A stretch of 64,000 nt of DNA from Lachnospiraceae bacterium. GTDB taxonomy: Bacteria > Bacillota > Clostridia > Lachnospirales > Lachnospiraceae. The first letter of the stretch is position 1, and each line of letters opens with the position of its first letter. Shown here piece after piece: positions 38,071 to 46,568 of this stretch. The notes beneath the pieces were generated by a model. That model worked only from the letters and a program-made list of their open reading frames with translations. It was not told the DNA's origin and did not search any database. The DNA is taken from contig FZRB01000003.1 in the NCBI GenBank assembly GCA_900199595.1, positions 124,001 to 188,000 on the forward strand, written 5' to 3'. Made by a program: the position numbers and the translations under genes.

Positions 38071-38586
38071 ATGAAAAACAGTTCTGAAGAAAATATGGAA
38101 CTTACCTATGCGGAAATGGCCGCACTCACACCTAAGGAAAGGCTGGAGCGTAATCCTCTTTCGGCACTTTATTCAAAGTTCAGAGTGCATTATTACAGGG
38201 ATGTTTTTAAGAGGATAAACAGCAGAGAGTTGTCTCTTACAACAACTGAGGTTTACTGCGTTGAGATAATTCACAATCTGGGCAATCCTACTATTCAGGA
38301 GTTTTCTAATTTCATAGGTATTTCTTCGCCAAATGCGACCTATAAAGTTAACTCGCTGATAAAAAAGGGATATGTCAAGAAGGTGCAGTCCGACAAGGAT
38401 AAGAGAGAATTCTATCTGGATGTGACTGAGAAGTATTACAGGTATTACAATATCAATGAGAAATATCTTGATATTGTAGAGAATCGTCTGAAGGACAATC
38501 TGTCTCCGGAGGAATTTGAGATATTCAACAATACTCTTAAGAAGATATATAATGAGATGATGCCTGAAGTTGATCTGGAAAATTAG
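38071..38586 (+). CDS. MarR-family regulator, possibly FabT-like
   Basis: Winged-helix DNA-binding protein of 171 residues. The central wHTH (~55-115) has the MarR pattern TTTEVYCVEIIH, PTIQEFSNFIGISSPNATYKV as recognition region, and a wing with KVQSDKDKREFYL. Terminal helices would dimerise. The frame opens at GTG 38062, but AAGAAGG at 38056-38062 points to the ATG at 38071. Being last in the fab operon, it plausibly regulates fatty acid synthesis as FabT does in streptococci; the dyad at 30671-30700 is a candidate site. Confidence 0.85.
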   Translation: MKNSSEENMELTYAEMAALTPKERLERNPLSALYSKFRVHYYRDVFKRINSRELSLTTTEVYCVEIIHNLGNPTIQEFSNFIGISSPNATYKVNSLIKKGYVKKVQSDKDKREFYLDVTEKYYRYYNINEKYLDIVENRLKDNLSPEEFEIFNNTLKKIYNEMMPEVDLEN

Positions 38587-38665
38587 TATATCGATTTCAG
38601 AATAACCAGACTAAATTATAAAATATATGCAACAGATAAATATATTTCTGATACTTATTAGATGA

Positions 38666-38694
38666 TTGAATAATTTATATATTTCGTATATATT
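38666..38694 (+). promoter_or_regulatory. Promoter of the DUF4349-like lipoprotein gene
   Basis: TTGAAT (38666-38671), 17-bp spacer, TATATT (38689-38694). A small leader hairpin (CTCGC-AAA-GCGGG) follows near 38706, before the AAGGGGG site. Confidence 0.55.
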
Positions 38695-38744
38695 ATAGAG
38701 GAAGGTCTCGCAAAGCGGGTGCCGAATCGAAAGGGGGCTTATAA

Positions 38745-40037
38745 GTGAAGAAATTATTTAAAGGTATAATTGCAGTATCTATCTGTCTGGGACTTACCGC
38801 ATGCGGATCTAAGTCATCGGATTCCAGTGCTATGTATGACTCTCCGGTTAAGAAGTCTGCATCTAATACAGCAGGTGCAGTTGATTCATTTGATTCGTAT
38901 GATTATGCTGCCACTGAAGCTGCTGCATACGATGATGTGGCTTATGAAGAAGCTGCAGAAGAGCTGGCGATCGATGATAACTCAGATACTTCATCAGGGG
39001 ACTCATCAAATAATGAGAATACAACAAATAAGCTGGATGTGGAGAAACTGATTTACAGATGTAATATCAGTCTCGAAACACTTAGATTTAACGATACAGT
39101 AAATGAATTCCAGAAGCTTATTACAAAGTATGATGGTTTTATAGAAAGTGAAAATACATATATAGACGGTTCGGTGTCTTATGGCTCCAGCGGACTTGGT
39201 GTCTATACAGCAACCGTCAGGGTTCCGTCCAGTAAGTATAAGGATTTTGTGAATGAGACAGGTGGTATAGGAACTCTTACCAACAAGTCACAGAATGTAA
39301 CAAATGTTTCTCAGGAGTATTCAGATCTTTCAGTTGAGATGGAGGTACTGGAAGCTCAGAAGCAGGATTACATGGAAATGCTTAAGGAAGCAAAGAAGCT
39401 TGAGGATATGGACAATGTAATCCTCATAAGTGATAAGATAGCTTCTGTCAGCACAAGAATAAATCAGATAAAGACAAGATTAAACACCATCGATAATGAT
39501 GTGGCATACAGCTATGTCGATATAAATATCAGAGAAGTAAAGGAAATAGTAGAGCATACTGAGGAGACCTTCGGAACAAGATTTACAAAAGAGGTTAAGC
39601 AGGGCTGGTATGACTTTGGATACGGATTCCAGAACTTTATTATATGGATAGTTGCAAATATATGGGGACTCCTGATATTCTTCGGAATTATCTTCCTGAT
39701 CATCTTTATCATCAGAAAAATAATAAAGAAAGCAAAGAAGAGAAAAGAAGAAAAGCTGGCACGTATGTATCCGGGATATAATCCTCAGGCTATGTATGCT
39801 CAGGGAAAGCAGCCTGTAAATCAGCAGCCACTGGGTCAGCAGAATCAGATGCAGGCACAGCAGAATCAGGCGGGTCAGCCACAGGCTCAGCAGAACCAGA
39901 AGGCTCAGCCACAGGCTCAGCAGAACCAGGCAGGTCAGCCACAGGCTCAGCAGAATCAGAAAGCTCAGCCGCAGGCAAATCAGGCTCAGCAGGCTCAGCC
40001 GGAAGCTGATAAAAATACTGGAAAGAAAAAGAAGTAA
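38745..40037 (+). CDS. DUF4349-type lipoprotein with C-terminal Gln-rich repeats
   Basis: 430 residues. A signal peptide ends in lipobox LTAC (Cys20), followed by a Ser/Asp/Ala-rich linker to ~100. The DUF4349 region (~100-275) has the typical VPSSKYKDFVNETGGIGTL and a coiled coil with EYSDLSVEMEVLEAQK. One membrane span lies near 305-330, then a basic stretch. The last ~90 residues are Gln/Ala/Pro repeats of ten residues such as AGQPQAQQNQ. The start is GTG at 38745 behind AAGGGGG. The function of DUF4349 proteins is unknown. A terminator follows. Confidence 0.87.
   Translation: MKKLFKGIIAVSICLGLTACGSKSSDSSAMYDSPVKKSASNTAGAVDSFDSYDYAATEAAAYDDVAYEEAAEELAIDDNSDTSSGDSSNNENTTNKLDVEKLIYRCNISLETLRFNDTVNEFQKLITKYDGFIESENTYIDGSVSYGSSGLGVYTATVRVPSSKYKDFVNETGGIGTLTNKSQNVTNVSQEYSDLSVEMEVLEAQKQDYMEMLKEAKKLEDMDNVILISDKIASVSTRINQIKTRLNTIDNDVAYSYVDINIREVKEIVEHTEETFGTRFTKEVKQGWYDFGYGFQNFIIWIVANIWGLLIFFGIIFLIIFIIRKIIKKAKKRKEEKLARMYPGYNPQAMYAQGKQPVNQQPLGQQNQMQAQQNQAGQPQAQQNQKAQPQAQQNQAGQPQAQQNQKAQPQANQAQQAQPEADKNTGKKKK
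39861..39980 (+). repeat. 30-bp tandem repeat inside the lipoprotein gene
   Basis: Four consecutive 30-bp units starting at 39861, 39891, 39921 and 39951, differing by a few bases and each encoding ten residues of the QNQ(A/K)(G/A)QPQAQ type. In-frame units suggest length variation by slippage. It is coding, not CRISPR. Confidence 0.9.
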
Positions 40038-40059
40038 ATAATAAAATGTCTAATCATAT

Positions 40060-40096
40060 ATATCCCGACAGGCACTCCTGTCGGGATATTTTTTTA
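40060..40096 (+). terminator. Intrinsic terminator after the lipoprotein gene
   Basis: 11-bp perfect stem TATCCCGACAG (40061-40071) with CTGTCGGGATA (40078-40088), 6-nt loop, followed by a run of eight T. Confidence 0.93.
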
Positions 40097-40208
40097 ATGT
40101 TTGATAAGCTGCAATACAGTATTTTTTAAGATTTTTTTTGTATACTGTGGTATACTTAAAAGTGTTATTTGATACTCGCATCATTATATAAGTTGAGGTT
40201 AATATTAA

Positions 40209-40814
40209 ATGTCAAGTATTTATGGAGATTATGAGAATACTCTTGATATAGTAAAGGATAAAATAGAAAAGGCACTTCTGGATTATCAGCAGGACATTTT
40301 CGAGAAGACAAATGATAAAGGCTTTGAACATCTGAGCATAAGAATAAAGTCAGATGAGAGCATGCGCGAGAAGTGCAGAAGAAAGGGACTTCCTGAGGAT
40401 GATATGTCGGCTCTCTATACACTGAAGGACGCAATCGGAGTAAGAGTCGTATGTTCATTTGTTGATGATGTTTTTTCAGTTATTGAATTTATAAGAACCA
40501 TTCCCGATACTGAGATAGTAGAAGAAAAGGATTATATACGTCATGCGAAGCCAAATGGCTACAGAAGCTATCACATCATTCTGGCGGTCAGAGTTCCGTA
40601 TGAGGATGTATATGGAAATAATCCGGGAACCTATTATGTGGAAATGCAGATAAGAACTATAGCGATGGATACATGGGCTTCTCTTGAACATAAAATGAAA
40701 TACAAGAGAGATATTCCTAATCAGGAGCTTCTTGTATCAGAATTAAAAAGGGTTGCAGATGAGCTGGCCTCCTGCGACCTTTCGATGCAGACCATCCGCG
40801 ATCTGATAGGATAA
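40209..40814 (+). CDS. Small alarmone synthetase ((p)ppGpp synthetase, RelQ-like)
   Basis: RelA/SpoT nucleotidyltransferase domain alone, without HD hydrolase, TGS or ACT domains (201 residues). Conserved segments are the G-loop-like RIKSDESMREKCRRKG, KDAIGVRVVCSF, IRHAKPNGYRSYHIIL and VEMQIRTIAMDTWASLEHKMKYK with the catalytic Glu. Such enzymes make ppGpp/pppGpp from GTP or GDP and ATP, often under envelope stress. The ATG follows TTGAGG. It is 9 bp from an ABC exporter gene and may share its transcript. A GTATAC-N4-GTATAC inverted repeat lies 54 bp upstream. Confidence 0.9.
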   Translation: MSSIYGDYENTLDIVKDKIEKALLDYQQDIFEKTNDKGFEHLSIRIKSDESMREKCRRKGLPEDDMSALYTLKDAIGVRVVCSFVDDVFSVIEFIRTIPDTEIVEEKDYIRHAKPNGYRSYHIILAVRVPYEDVYGNNPGTYYVEMQIRTIAMDTWASLEHKMKYKRDIPNQELLVSELKRVADELASCDLSMQTIRDLIG

Positions 40815-40823
40815 GATGTCAAG

Positions 40824-42554
40824 ATGAAAAGATTTCTCCCATATTTAAAACCTTATACTCTTCGATGTATCCTTGCACCTCTTTTTAAGATGCTTGAAGC
40901 AACCTTCGAGCTTCTGGTGCCGCTTGTGATCGCACGGCTTGTGGATGTCGGAATAGAGGGTGGTGACAGGAACAGCATAGTTGTTTCTGCCATCCTTCTT
41001 TTTGTGCTTGCTGCAGTGGGAATGGCAGCGGCCATAACAGCTCAGTATTTTTCAGCAAGAGTGGCTATGGACTTCGGTAAAACCGTAAGAGGAGAACTAT
41101 TCAGACATATAGAGAATCTGTCCTACAGTAATATCGACAGGCTGGGTACATCAACACTTATCACCAGAATGACCAGCGACGTAAATCAGATGCAGACCGG
41201 AGTAAATATGATACTCAGACTTCTGCTCAGATCACCGTTCATTGTTTTCGGAGCGACCATTATGGCATTCAGGGTAAATGCTGAGGTTTCCAGATATTTT
41301 ATATATGTCCTTATTGCGCTGTTTATTGTTGTAGGATTAATTGTTTTTGTATCAATCCCCCTGGTCAGAAGGGTTCAGGAAAGACTGGATGATGTAACCC
41401 TTCATACAAGAGAGAATATCACAGGAGCGAGAGTTATCCGCGCATTTAACAGAGTTGACGAGGAATCAGAGGAATTCCATATGTCTGCTAAGCTTCTTAT
41501 GAAAATGCAGCTTTTTGTGGGCAGAGTTTCGTCATTTCTGAATCCGGTAACCCTTATAATAATTAATACAGGAATAGCATGTATTGTTTATAACGGCGGA
41601 CTGATGGTGAATTCCGGAGGCATGCATAAGGGTGAGGTTATAGCTTTATATAACTATATGTCATACATCCTGATAGAGCTTATTAAGTTCGTGAATTTTA
41701 TAATCACTGTTTCAAAAATGTTTGCAAGCGCAAGAAGAGTTGCAAATGTAATGTCTGTAGAGCCTGATCTGACCTATGGTGATGCTGAGGCAGATCCGGA
41801 AACTGCCGGACGTTCTGTTGTTTTTGAAAATATTTCCATGACCTATAAGGGCTCAAAAGCTCCTGCCATAAGTGATGTAAGCTTCAGGGCTGACAGGGGA
41901 GAGGTGATAGGTATTATAGGTGGAACCGGTTCAGGAAAATCTACTCTTGTCAACCTTATTCCAAGATTCTACGAGGCTACTGAAGGTTCCATAAAAATAG
42001 ACGGAAAAGATATCAGAGATTATTCCAAGAAGGCTATCAGAGGTCTTGTAGCAGTTACACCTCAGCATAATGTCCTTTTCAGTGGCAGTGTTGAGGATAA
42101 TCTCAAAATGGGCAGGGAAGATATATCTGATAAAAACCTGTCTGAAGCAGTAAGCTTATCCCAGTCGGAAGCTTTTCTTGAAGAAAAAGAAGGAAAGCTT
42201 AAGTATGAAGTGGCTGCAGGAGGCAGAAATTTTTCAGGTGGACAAAGACAGAGACTATGTATAGCCAGATGCTTTGCAAAGAATTCTCCGATCATTATTC
42301 TGGATGACAGTTCATCCGCACTTGATTTTGCTACTGAGAAAAACTTAAGACAGGCTATAGGTTCGATGAAGAGTGAGAAGATATTCTTCATAGTCAGTCA
42401 GAGAATAGGCAGCATAATGAATGCTGACAGGATAATAGTTATGGAGAAGGGCCATGTAGCAGGTATAGGCACTCATGATGAACTGATGGAAAGCTGCGAC
42501 GTTTACAGGGAGATATACAGATCCCAGGTGGACGAGAAGGAGGTGGCATCATGA
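40824..42554 (+). CDS. ABC exporter half-transporter, degenerate-site subunit
   Basis: 576 residues: six-span exporter domain (~1-310) and C-terminal ATPase domain with Walker A IGGTGSGKST, canonical signature FSGGQRQRL, but Walker B ending LDDSSSALD (Asp in place of the catalytic Glu) and a switch motif VSQR in place of the His. This is the degenerate nucleotide site typical of heterodimeric multidrug exporters such as BmrCD or TM287/288. It overlaps the next gene by 4 bp, which encodes the partner. Substrate unknown; antimicrobials, lipids or peptides are possible. Confidence 0.92.
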   Translation: MKRFLPYLKPYTLRCILAPLFKMLEATFELLVPLVIARLVDVGIEGGDRNSIVVSAILLFVLAAVGMAAAITAQYFSARVAMDFGKTVRGELFRHIENLSYSNIDRLGTSTLITRMTSDVNQMQTGVNMILRLLLRSPFIVFGATIMAFRVNAEVSRYFIYVLIALFIVVGLIVFVSIPLVRRVQERLDDVTLHTRENITGARVIRAFNRVDEESEEFHMSAKLLMKMQLFVGRVSSFLNPVTLIIINTGIACIVYNGGLMVNSGGMHKGEVIALYNYMSYILIELIKFVNFIITVSKMFASARRVANVMSVEPDLTYGDAEADPETAGRSVVFENISMTYKGSKAPAISDVSFRADRGEVIGIIGGTGSGKSTLVNLIPRFYEATEGSIKIDGKDIRDYSKKAIRGLVAVTPQHNVLFSGSVEDNLKMGREDISDKNLSEAVSLSQSEAFLEEKEGKLKYEVAAGGRNFSGGQRQRLCIARCFAKNSPIIILDDSSSALDFATEKNLRQAIGSMKSEKIFFIVSQRIGSIMNADRIIVMEKGHVAGIGTHDELMESCDVYREIYRSQVDEKEVAS

Positions 42555-44290
42555 AGATCATGAGATATCTCCTGAAATATACTCCTCTTATAATAATATC
42601 AATTGTTGCTGCAGTTGCTACAGTATATTTCCAACTGGAAATACCGGTAAATGTCGGAAAAGCTATAGATATGATAAGCACAGGTGATGATTTTGCCAAA
42701 AACAAGCTGCTTATGTACTGCTGCTATGCAATCATGTGTGCCGGCTTTGCAGGTGGTGCACAGTGGCTTATGTCACTGATAAACAACGCTGTGGTAAACA
42801 GGGTTTCCAGAGATATCAGAGTCAGAGCTTTTGATGTGCTTCAGAACACACCTCTCAGTTATATAGATTCGCATTCTGCAGGAGATGTTGTTTCAAGAAT
42901 TACTACAGATATAGACCAGTTCGCTGACGGACTGCTTCTTGGTTTTTCACAGCTTTTTACCGGAGTTATTACAATTATCGGTACCATATTTTTCATGATG
43001 AGGCTGGATGTAAAAATAGCTGTTATGGTTATACTGCTTACACCTCTTTCATTGTTTGTTGCCGGTTTTATCTCAAAGAAAACACATAAGTATTTTGCAA
43101 GTCAGTCCGAGAGAAGAGGAAAGCTGACAGGTCTGATAGATGAGATGGTGGGAAATGAAAAAGTTGTCCAGGCATTTTCCTATGAAGAAAAAGCGGCTGA
43201 AAGATTTGACGAATTAAATGAAGAGCTGACAAAGGCAAGCTTTAAGGCGACATTTTATTCTTCAATAGTTAATCCTGCCACCAGATTTGTAAACAATATA
43301 ATCTATGCTGCAGTTGCGGTTGTGGGCGCATTTCTTGCACTGTCCTCAGGAATAACGGTCGGAAATCTGGTTACATTTCTTTCCTATGCAAATCAGTATA
43401 TGAAGCCTTTTAATGAGATATCAAATGTGTTAACTGAACTTCAGAATGCACTTGCCTGTGCCGACAGAGTTATGCAGCTTATAGATGCTGAAAAGGAAAC
43501 TGCGGATAAGGATGGAGCTGAGAAGCTTTCAGAGATCATGAACAGTCTTCCGGAGGATAGACGCGGTACTGTTGAGATAGATGATATCAGCTTCTCTTAT
43601 GATAAGGATAAGGAGCTTCTTAAGGATCTTTCTTTAAGTGTGAAGCCGGGAATGCGAGTAGCCATAGTCGGACCTACGGGTAGCGGAAAAAGCACCCTTA
43701 TTAATCTGCTTATGCGATTCTATGAGGTGGATGAAGGTTCCATAAGAATCGAAGACAGGGATATCAGGGATGTCACCAGAGAGAGCTTAAGGGAATGCTT
43801 CGGCATGGTGCTTCAGGAGACCTGGCTTAAGACAGCTTCCGTAAGAGATAATATATGCTATGGAATTAAAGATGCCACTGATGAAGAGGTTGAGAGAGCG
43901 GCAGAGCTGACACATGCGGACAGATTTATAAAGCTGCTTCCGGATGGATATGATACAATTCTGTCAGAGGATGGGGGCAGTCTGTCAGAGGGACAGAAAC
44001 AGCTTCTGTGTATAACCAGAGTCATGCTCAGGATCCCGCCCATGCTGATACTTGATGAGGCAACCTCTTCCATAGATACAAGAACAGAGCACAGAGTTCA
44101 GAGGTCGTTTGCCAAAATGATGCAGGGAAGGACTAGTTTTATAGTAGCTCACAGACTTTCCACTATACGCGAAGCAGACATGATACTTGTTATGAAAGAT
44201 GGAAATATAATTGAGCAGGGAACACATGAGGAACTGCTGGAAAAGAACGGATTCTATAAAGAACTGTATTACAGTCAGTTCGAGAATTGA
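42551..44290 (+). CDS. ABC exporter half-transporter, catalytic subunit
   Basis: 579 residues with the exporter membrane domain (~1-320) and an ATPase domain with Walker A VGPTGSGKST, signature LSEGQKQLL, canonical Walker B LILDEATSSID, and switch His in VAHRLSTI. The intact Glu and His complement the degenerate partner encoded just upstream, forming one active ATP site across the heterodimer. The ATGA overlap fits equal production. A response regulator gene follows after 60 bp, suggesting regulation by that two-component system. Confidence 0.93.
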   Translation: MKIMRYLLKYTPLIIISIVAAVATVYFQLEIPVNVGKAIDMISTGDDFAKNKLLMYCCYAIMCAGFAGGAQWLMSLINNAVVNRVSRDIRVRAFDVLQNTPLSYIDSHSAGDVVSRITTDIDQFADGLLLGFSQLFTGVITIIGTIFFMMRLDVKIAVMVILLTPLSLFVAGFISKKTHKYFASQSERRGKLTGLIDEMVGNEKVVQAFSYEEKAAERFDELNEELTKASFKATFYSSIVNPATRFVNNIIYAAVAVVGAFLALSSGITVGNLVTFLSYANQYMKPFNEISNVLTELQNALACADRVMQLIDAEKETADKDGAEKLSEIMNSLPEDRRGTVEIDDISFSYDKDKELLKDLSLSVKPGMRVAIVGPTGSGKSTLINLLMRFYEVDEGSIRIEDRDIRDVTRESLRECFGMVLQETWLKTASVRDNICYGIKDATDEEVERAAELTHADRFIKLLPDGYDTILSEDGGSLSEGQKQLLCITRVMLRIPPMLILDEATSSIDTRTEHRVQRSFAKMMQGRTSFIVAHRLSTIREADMILVMKDGNIIEQGTHEELLEKNGFYKELYYSQFEN

Positions 44291-44350
44291 GTCAATGAGT
44301 CTATAGGGACGGTTAATATTGGCTCATTATTAAAAGGAGATTAGATATAT

Positions 44351-45019
44351 ATGGATATTTTACTGGCTGAGGACGAAAGGGATCTCTCCCGCGCTCTTGT
44401 AGCGGTACTTGAGCATAACGGCTACGGCGTTACCGCTGTTTATGATGGAGAGGAAGCCGTGAAAGAGGCTAAGGAAAAAGCATTTGACTGCATGGTTTTT
44501 GATATAATGATGCCTAAGATGGATGGAATAACTGCTCTTAAGCTGATAAGGGAGACAGGAGATACGACGCCGGCACTTTTCCTTACGGCAAAGGCTGAAA
44601 TGGATGACAAGGTTTTGGGGCTTGATGCCGGAGCGGATGATTATCTTACCAAGCCATTTGCCATGGTTGAACTGCTGGCGAGGATAAGATCACTTACAAG
44701 AAGAAATGCGGACTATTCACCTAAGAAGCTTCAGTTTGGATCTGTAATTCTTGATATAACCGGACAGGAGCTTATATCGGAGAATTCTGTAAGACTTGCA
44801 GGTATGGAAGCAAAGCTTATGGAGTTCTTTATGAAAAATCCAAATAAGGAATTTACTACTGAAGAGATATACACGCATCTCTGGAAGGAAGATGAGATGG
44901 GACCAGATGTGGTGTGGGTTTATGTATCCTATTTGAGAAATAAGCTCAGATCCATATCGGGAGATGTTCTTATAGAAGGAGAAAGAGGCGGAAGCTTTTC
45001 ACTGATAATAGCGGGGTAA
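44351..45019 (+). CDS. OmpR/PhoB-type response regulator
   Basis: 222 residues. The receiver domain (~1-118) has the acidic pair AEDE, phospho-acceptor D51 in FDIMMPKMDG, and Lys in DDYLTKPFAM. The C-terminal winged helix (~125-220) is of the OmpR class with YVSYLRNKLRS. The ATG follows AAAAGGAG. The histidine kinase gene begins 6 bp later; the ABC exporter lies upstream and is the obvious candidate target. Confidence 0.95.
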   Translation: MDILLAEDERDLSRALVAVLEHNGYGVTAVYDGEEAVKEAKEKAFDCMVFDIMMPKMDGITALKLIRETGDTTPALFLTAKAEMDDKVLGLDAGADDYLTKPFAMVELLARIRSLTRRNADYSPKKLQFGSVILDITGQELISENSVRLAGMEAKLMEFFMKNPNKEFTTEEIYTHLWKEDEMGPDVVWVYVSYLRNKLRSISGDVLIEGERGGSFSLIIAG

Positions 45020-45025
45020 GTTTTT

Positions 45026-46249
45026 ATGTTTAGAAAACTAAGGCTCAAATTTATAGGAATTGCAACTTTATCCATGCTGCTTGTTCTTGGTATGGTTCTT
45101 TTTCTTGTAAATATGATCACCTACAGGAATGCACTTATTGAGGTTTTTAATACCCTGGAATTCATTTCCAAGCACAGTGATTCCTATTTGGATGAGAGTG
45201 AGCTTATTAAGTTCAAGGATTTTGAAATAACCCCCGAAACTCAGTATGAAACAAGATATATTACAGTAACGGTCAATGATGATAACGGCCTTATCAATTA
45301 TAATAATGAGCATATAGCAGCGATAGATGAATCAGAGATAGAGGAATTTATCAGCTTCGTAACAGTTTCCAGAAGACAGAGGGGAATCTTTGTTTACGAT
45401 GGACTTACCTACGCATTTATGAAGGTAAGACAGAAGCAGGGGAATGTTAAGATAACTATAATGGACTGTACAAGGAATCTTTCTATGGTACATTTCTTTG
45501 TAAAGTTTTCTTTCTATATAGGAGCACTCAGTATCCTTCTGCTTATCCTGCTTTTATCCATTTTCGCGCGTAAGGCAGTTCAGCCGATGGTTCGTAATAT
45601 CGAGGCTCAGAAGCAGTTTATAACAAATGCGAGTCATGAACTGAAAACTCCTCTGGCTGTTATTTCGGCTAACACAGAAGTTATCGAAATGATGAGTGGT
45701 AAAAATGAATGGACTGAAAGTACGATCAAGCAGGTTAACAGGATGTCAGAGCTTATATCGCAGCTGGTGGTGCTTTCAAAGCTTGAGGAAAGAGAAGATA
45801 TAGTCCTGACAGAGGTAAATATATCTGATGAGGTGAACAAGGTTCTTACGTCCTTCAGAAGTGTAGCGGAGACGCAGGGAAAGAAGCTTGAAACATCTGT
45901 GACTGATGGCATAATAGTAAAGGCTGATGAAAAAGGAATACATGAGCTGATTAATATCCTAATGGATAATGCCGTAAAATACTGTGACGAAGAGGGAACC
46001 GTAAAGCTTACTCTGAACCAGAAGGGCAAATCCGCCGTCCTCACTGTTTCAAATGATTATGCAGATGGTGAGGGAGAGGACTATTCAAAATTCTTTGACA
46101 GATTCTACAGAGCGGATGAATCGCATAACAGTGAGAAGAAGGGGTACGGAATAGGACTTTCCATGGCAGACAGCCTGGTAAGGATGTTTAAAGGGAAGAT
46201 AAATGTGTCATACAAAAAGCCGCAGATAACATTTACGGTTATTCTGTAA
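45026..46249 (+). CDS. Sensor histidine kinase
   Basis: 407 residues. Two membrane spans (~9-30 and ~160-181) frame an extracytoplasmic sensor of about 130 residues with no recognised fold. The cytoplasmic part has the phospho-accepting H204 in NASHELKTPLAV, the N-box NILMDNAVKYC, and the G-boxes DRFYRADES and GYGIGLSMAD of a HisKA/HATPase_c kinase. No HAMP domain is obvious between span and H-box. Partner of the response regulator gene immediately upstream. Confidence 0.94.
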   Translation: MFRKLRLKFIGIATLSMLLVLGMVLFLVNMITYRNALIEVFNTLEFISKHSDSYLDESELIKFKDFEITPETQYETRYITVTVNDDNGLINYNNEHIAAIDESEIEEFISFVTVSRRQRGIFVYDGLTYAFMKVRQKQGNVKITIMDCTRNLSMVHFFVKFSFYIGALSILLLILLLSIFARKAVQPMVRNIEAQKQFITNASHELKTPLAVISANTEVIEMMSGKNEWTESTIKQVNRMSELISQLVVLSKLEEREDIVLTEVNISDEVNKVLTSFRSVAETQGKKLETSVTDGIIVKADEKGIHELINILMDNAVKYCDEEGTVKLTLNQKGKSAVLTVSNDYADGEGEDYSKFFDRFYRADESHNSEKKGYGIGLSMADSLVRMFKGKINVSYKKPQITFTVIL

Positions 46250-46285
46250 GGCGTTACTTAATTGCTGATTAAAAGAAACTTACCC

Positions 46286-46315
46286 TTGCACATATTGCTG
46301 GCGGTATAGTATAAT
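46286..46315 (+). promoter_or_regulatory. Promoter upstream of a short hairpin transcript
   Basis: TTGCAC (46286-46291), 18-bp spacer, TATAAT (46310-46315). The start would fall near 46322, only 17 bp before a terminator-like hairpin. Confidence 0.6.
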
Positions 46316-46321
46316 TGATTA

Positions 46322-46372
46322 GTGTAGGTTAAAAAGATAAAAGGACGAATCCATGCGAATCCGTCCTTTTAC
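46322..46372 (+). ncRNA. Candidate short RNA or attenuated leader
   Basis: From the predicted start near 46322 to the hairpin AAAAGGACG (46339-46347) / CGTCCTTTT (46362-46370), about 50 nt. The inner part AATCCATGCGAATC can extend the stem. It could be an independent small RNA or the attenuated leader of the AraC gene 200 bp downstream. Expression is unproven. Confidence 0.4.
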
Positions 46373-46402
46373 CATTAGTGAAGGTTAAAAGTATTTATAT
46401 GA

Positions 46403-46427
46403 TTAAAGAAGATATTATCTTCTTTAA
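46403..46427 (+). terminator. Second leader hairpin
   Basis: Perfect 11-bp stem TTAAAGAAGAT (46403-46413) with ATCTTCTTTAA (46417-46427), 3-nt loop, followed by CAGGGGG rather than T. It is better read as a regulatory hairpin than a terminator. Confidence 0.5.
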
Positions 46428-46444
46428 CAGGGGGCTTTGTCTTA

Positions 46445-46473
46445 TTGTTTACAGTATATGGATTTTTTATACA
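46445..46473 (+). promoter_or_regulatory. Possible promoter of the AraC-family gene
   Basis: TTGTTT (46445-46450), 17-bp spacer, TATACA (46468-46473), 95 bp before the ATG. Confidence 0.45.
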
Positions 46474-46568
46474 TATTTATACAAGAATATTGCATTTAAT
46501 GTTAAAAAAATGTGGAATTTTGTGAAAATTAGACAGATTTTCAAAAGTGTCTAAAGAAAGGGGGAAAA

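Larger units (their letters stand above)
46250..46568. other. 319-bp gene-free leader region with promoters and tandem hairpins
   Basis: No convincing reading frame. It holds a promoter at 46286-46315, a direct repeat ATTAGTG(T/A)AGGTTAAAA at 46318 and 46374, each copy followed by a hairpin (46339-46370 and 46403-46427), and a second promoter-like pair at 46445-46473 for the AraC gene. Confidence 0.75.

Noticed and set aside
39790-39978. 62-codon minus-strand frame rich in Ser, Ala, Glu and Pro
   Set aside because: It is the reverse complement of the coding tandem repeat, with no ribosome binding site.
39861-39980. CRISPR-like regular 30-bp repeats
   Set aside because: Units are contiguous without spacers and encode an in-frame Gln-rich tail.
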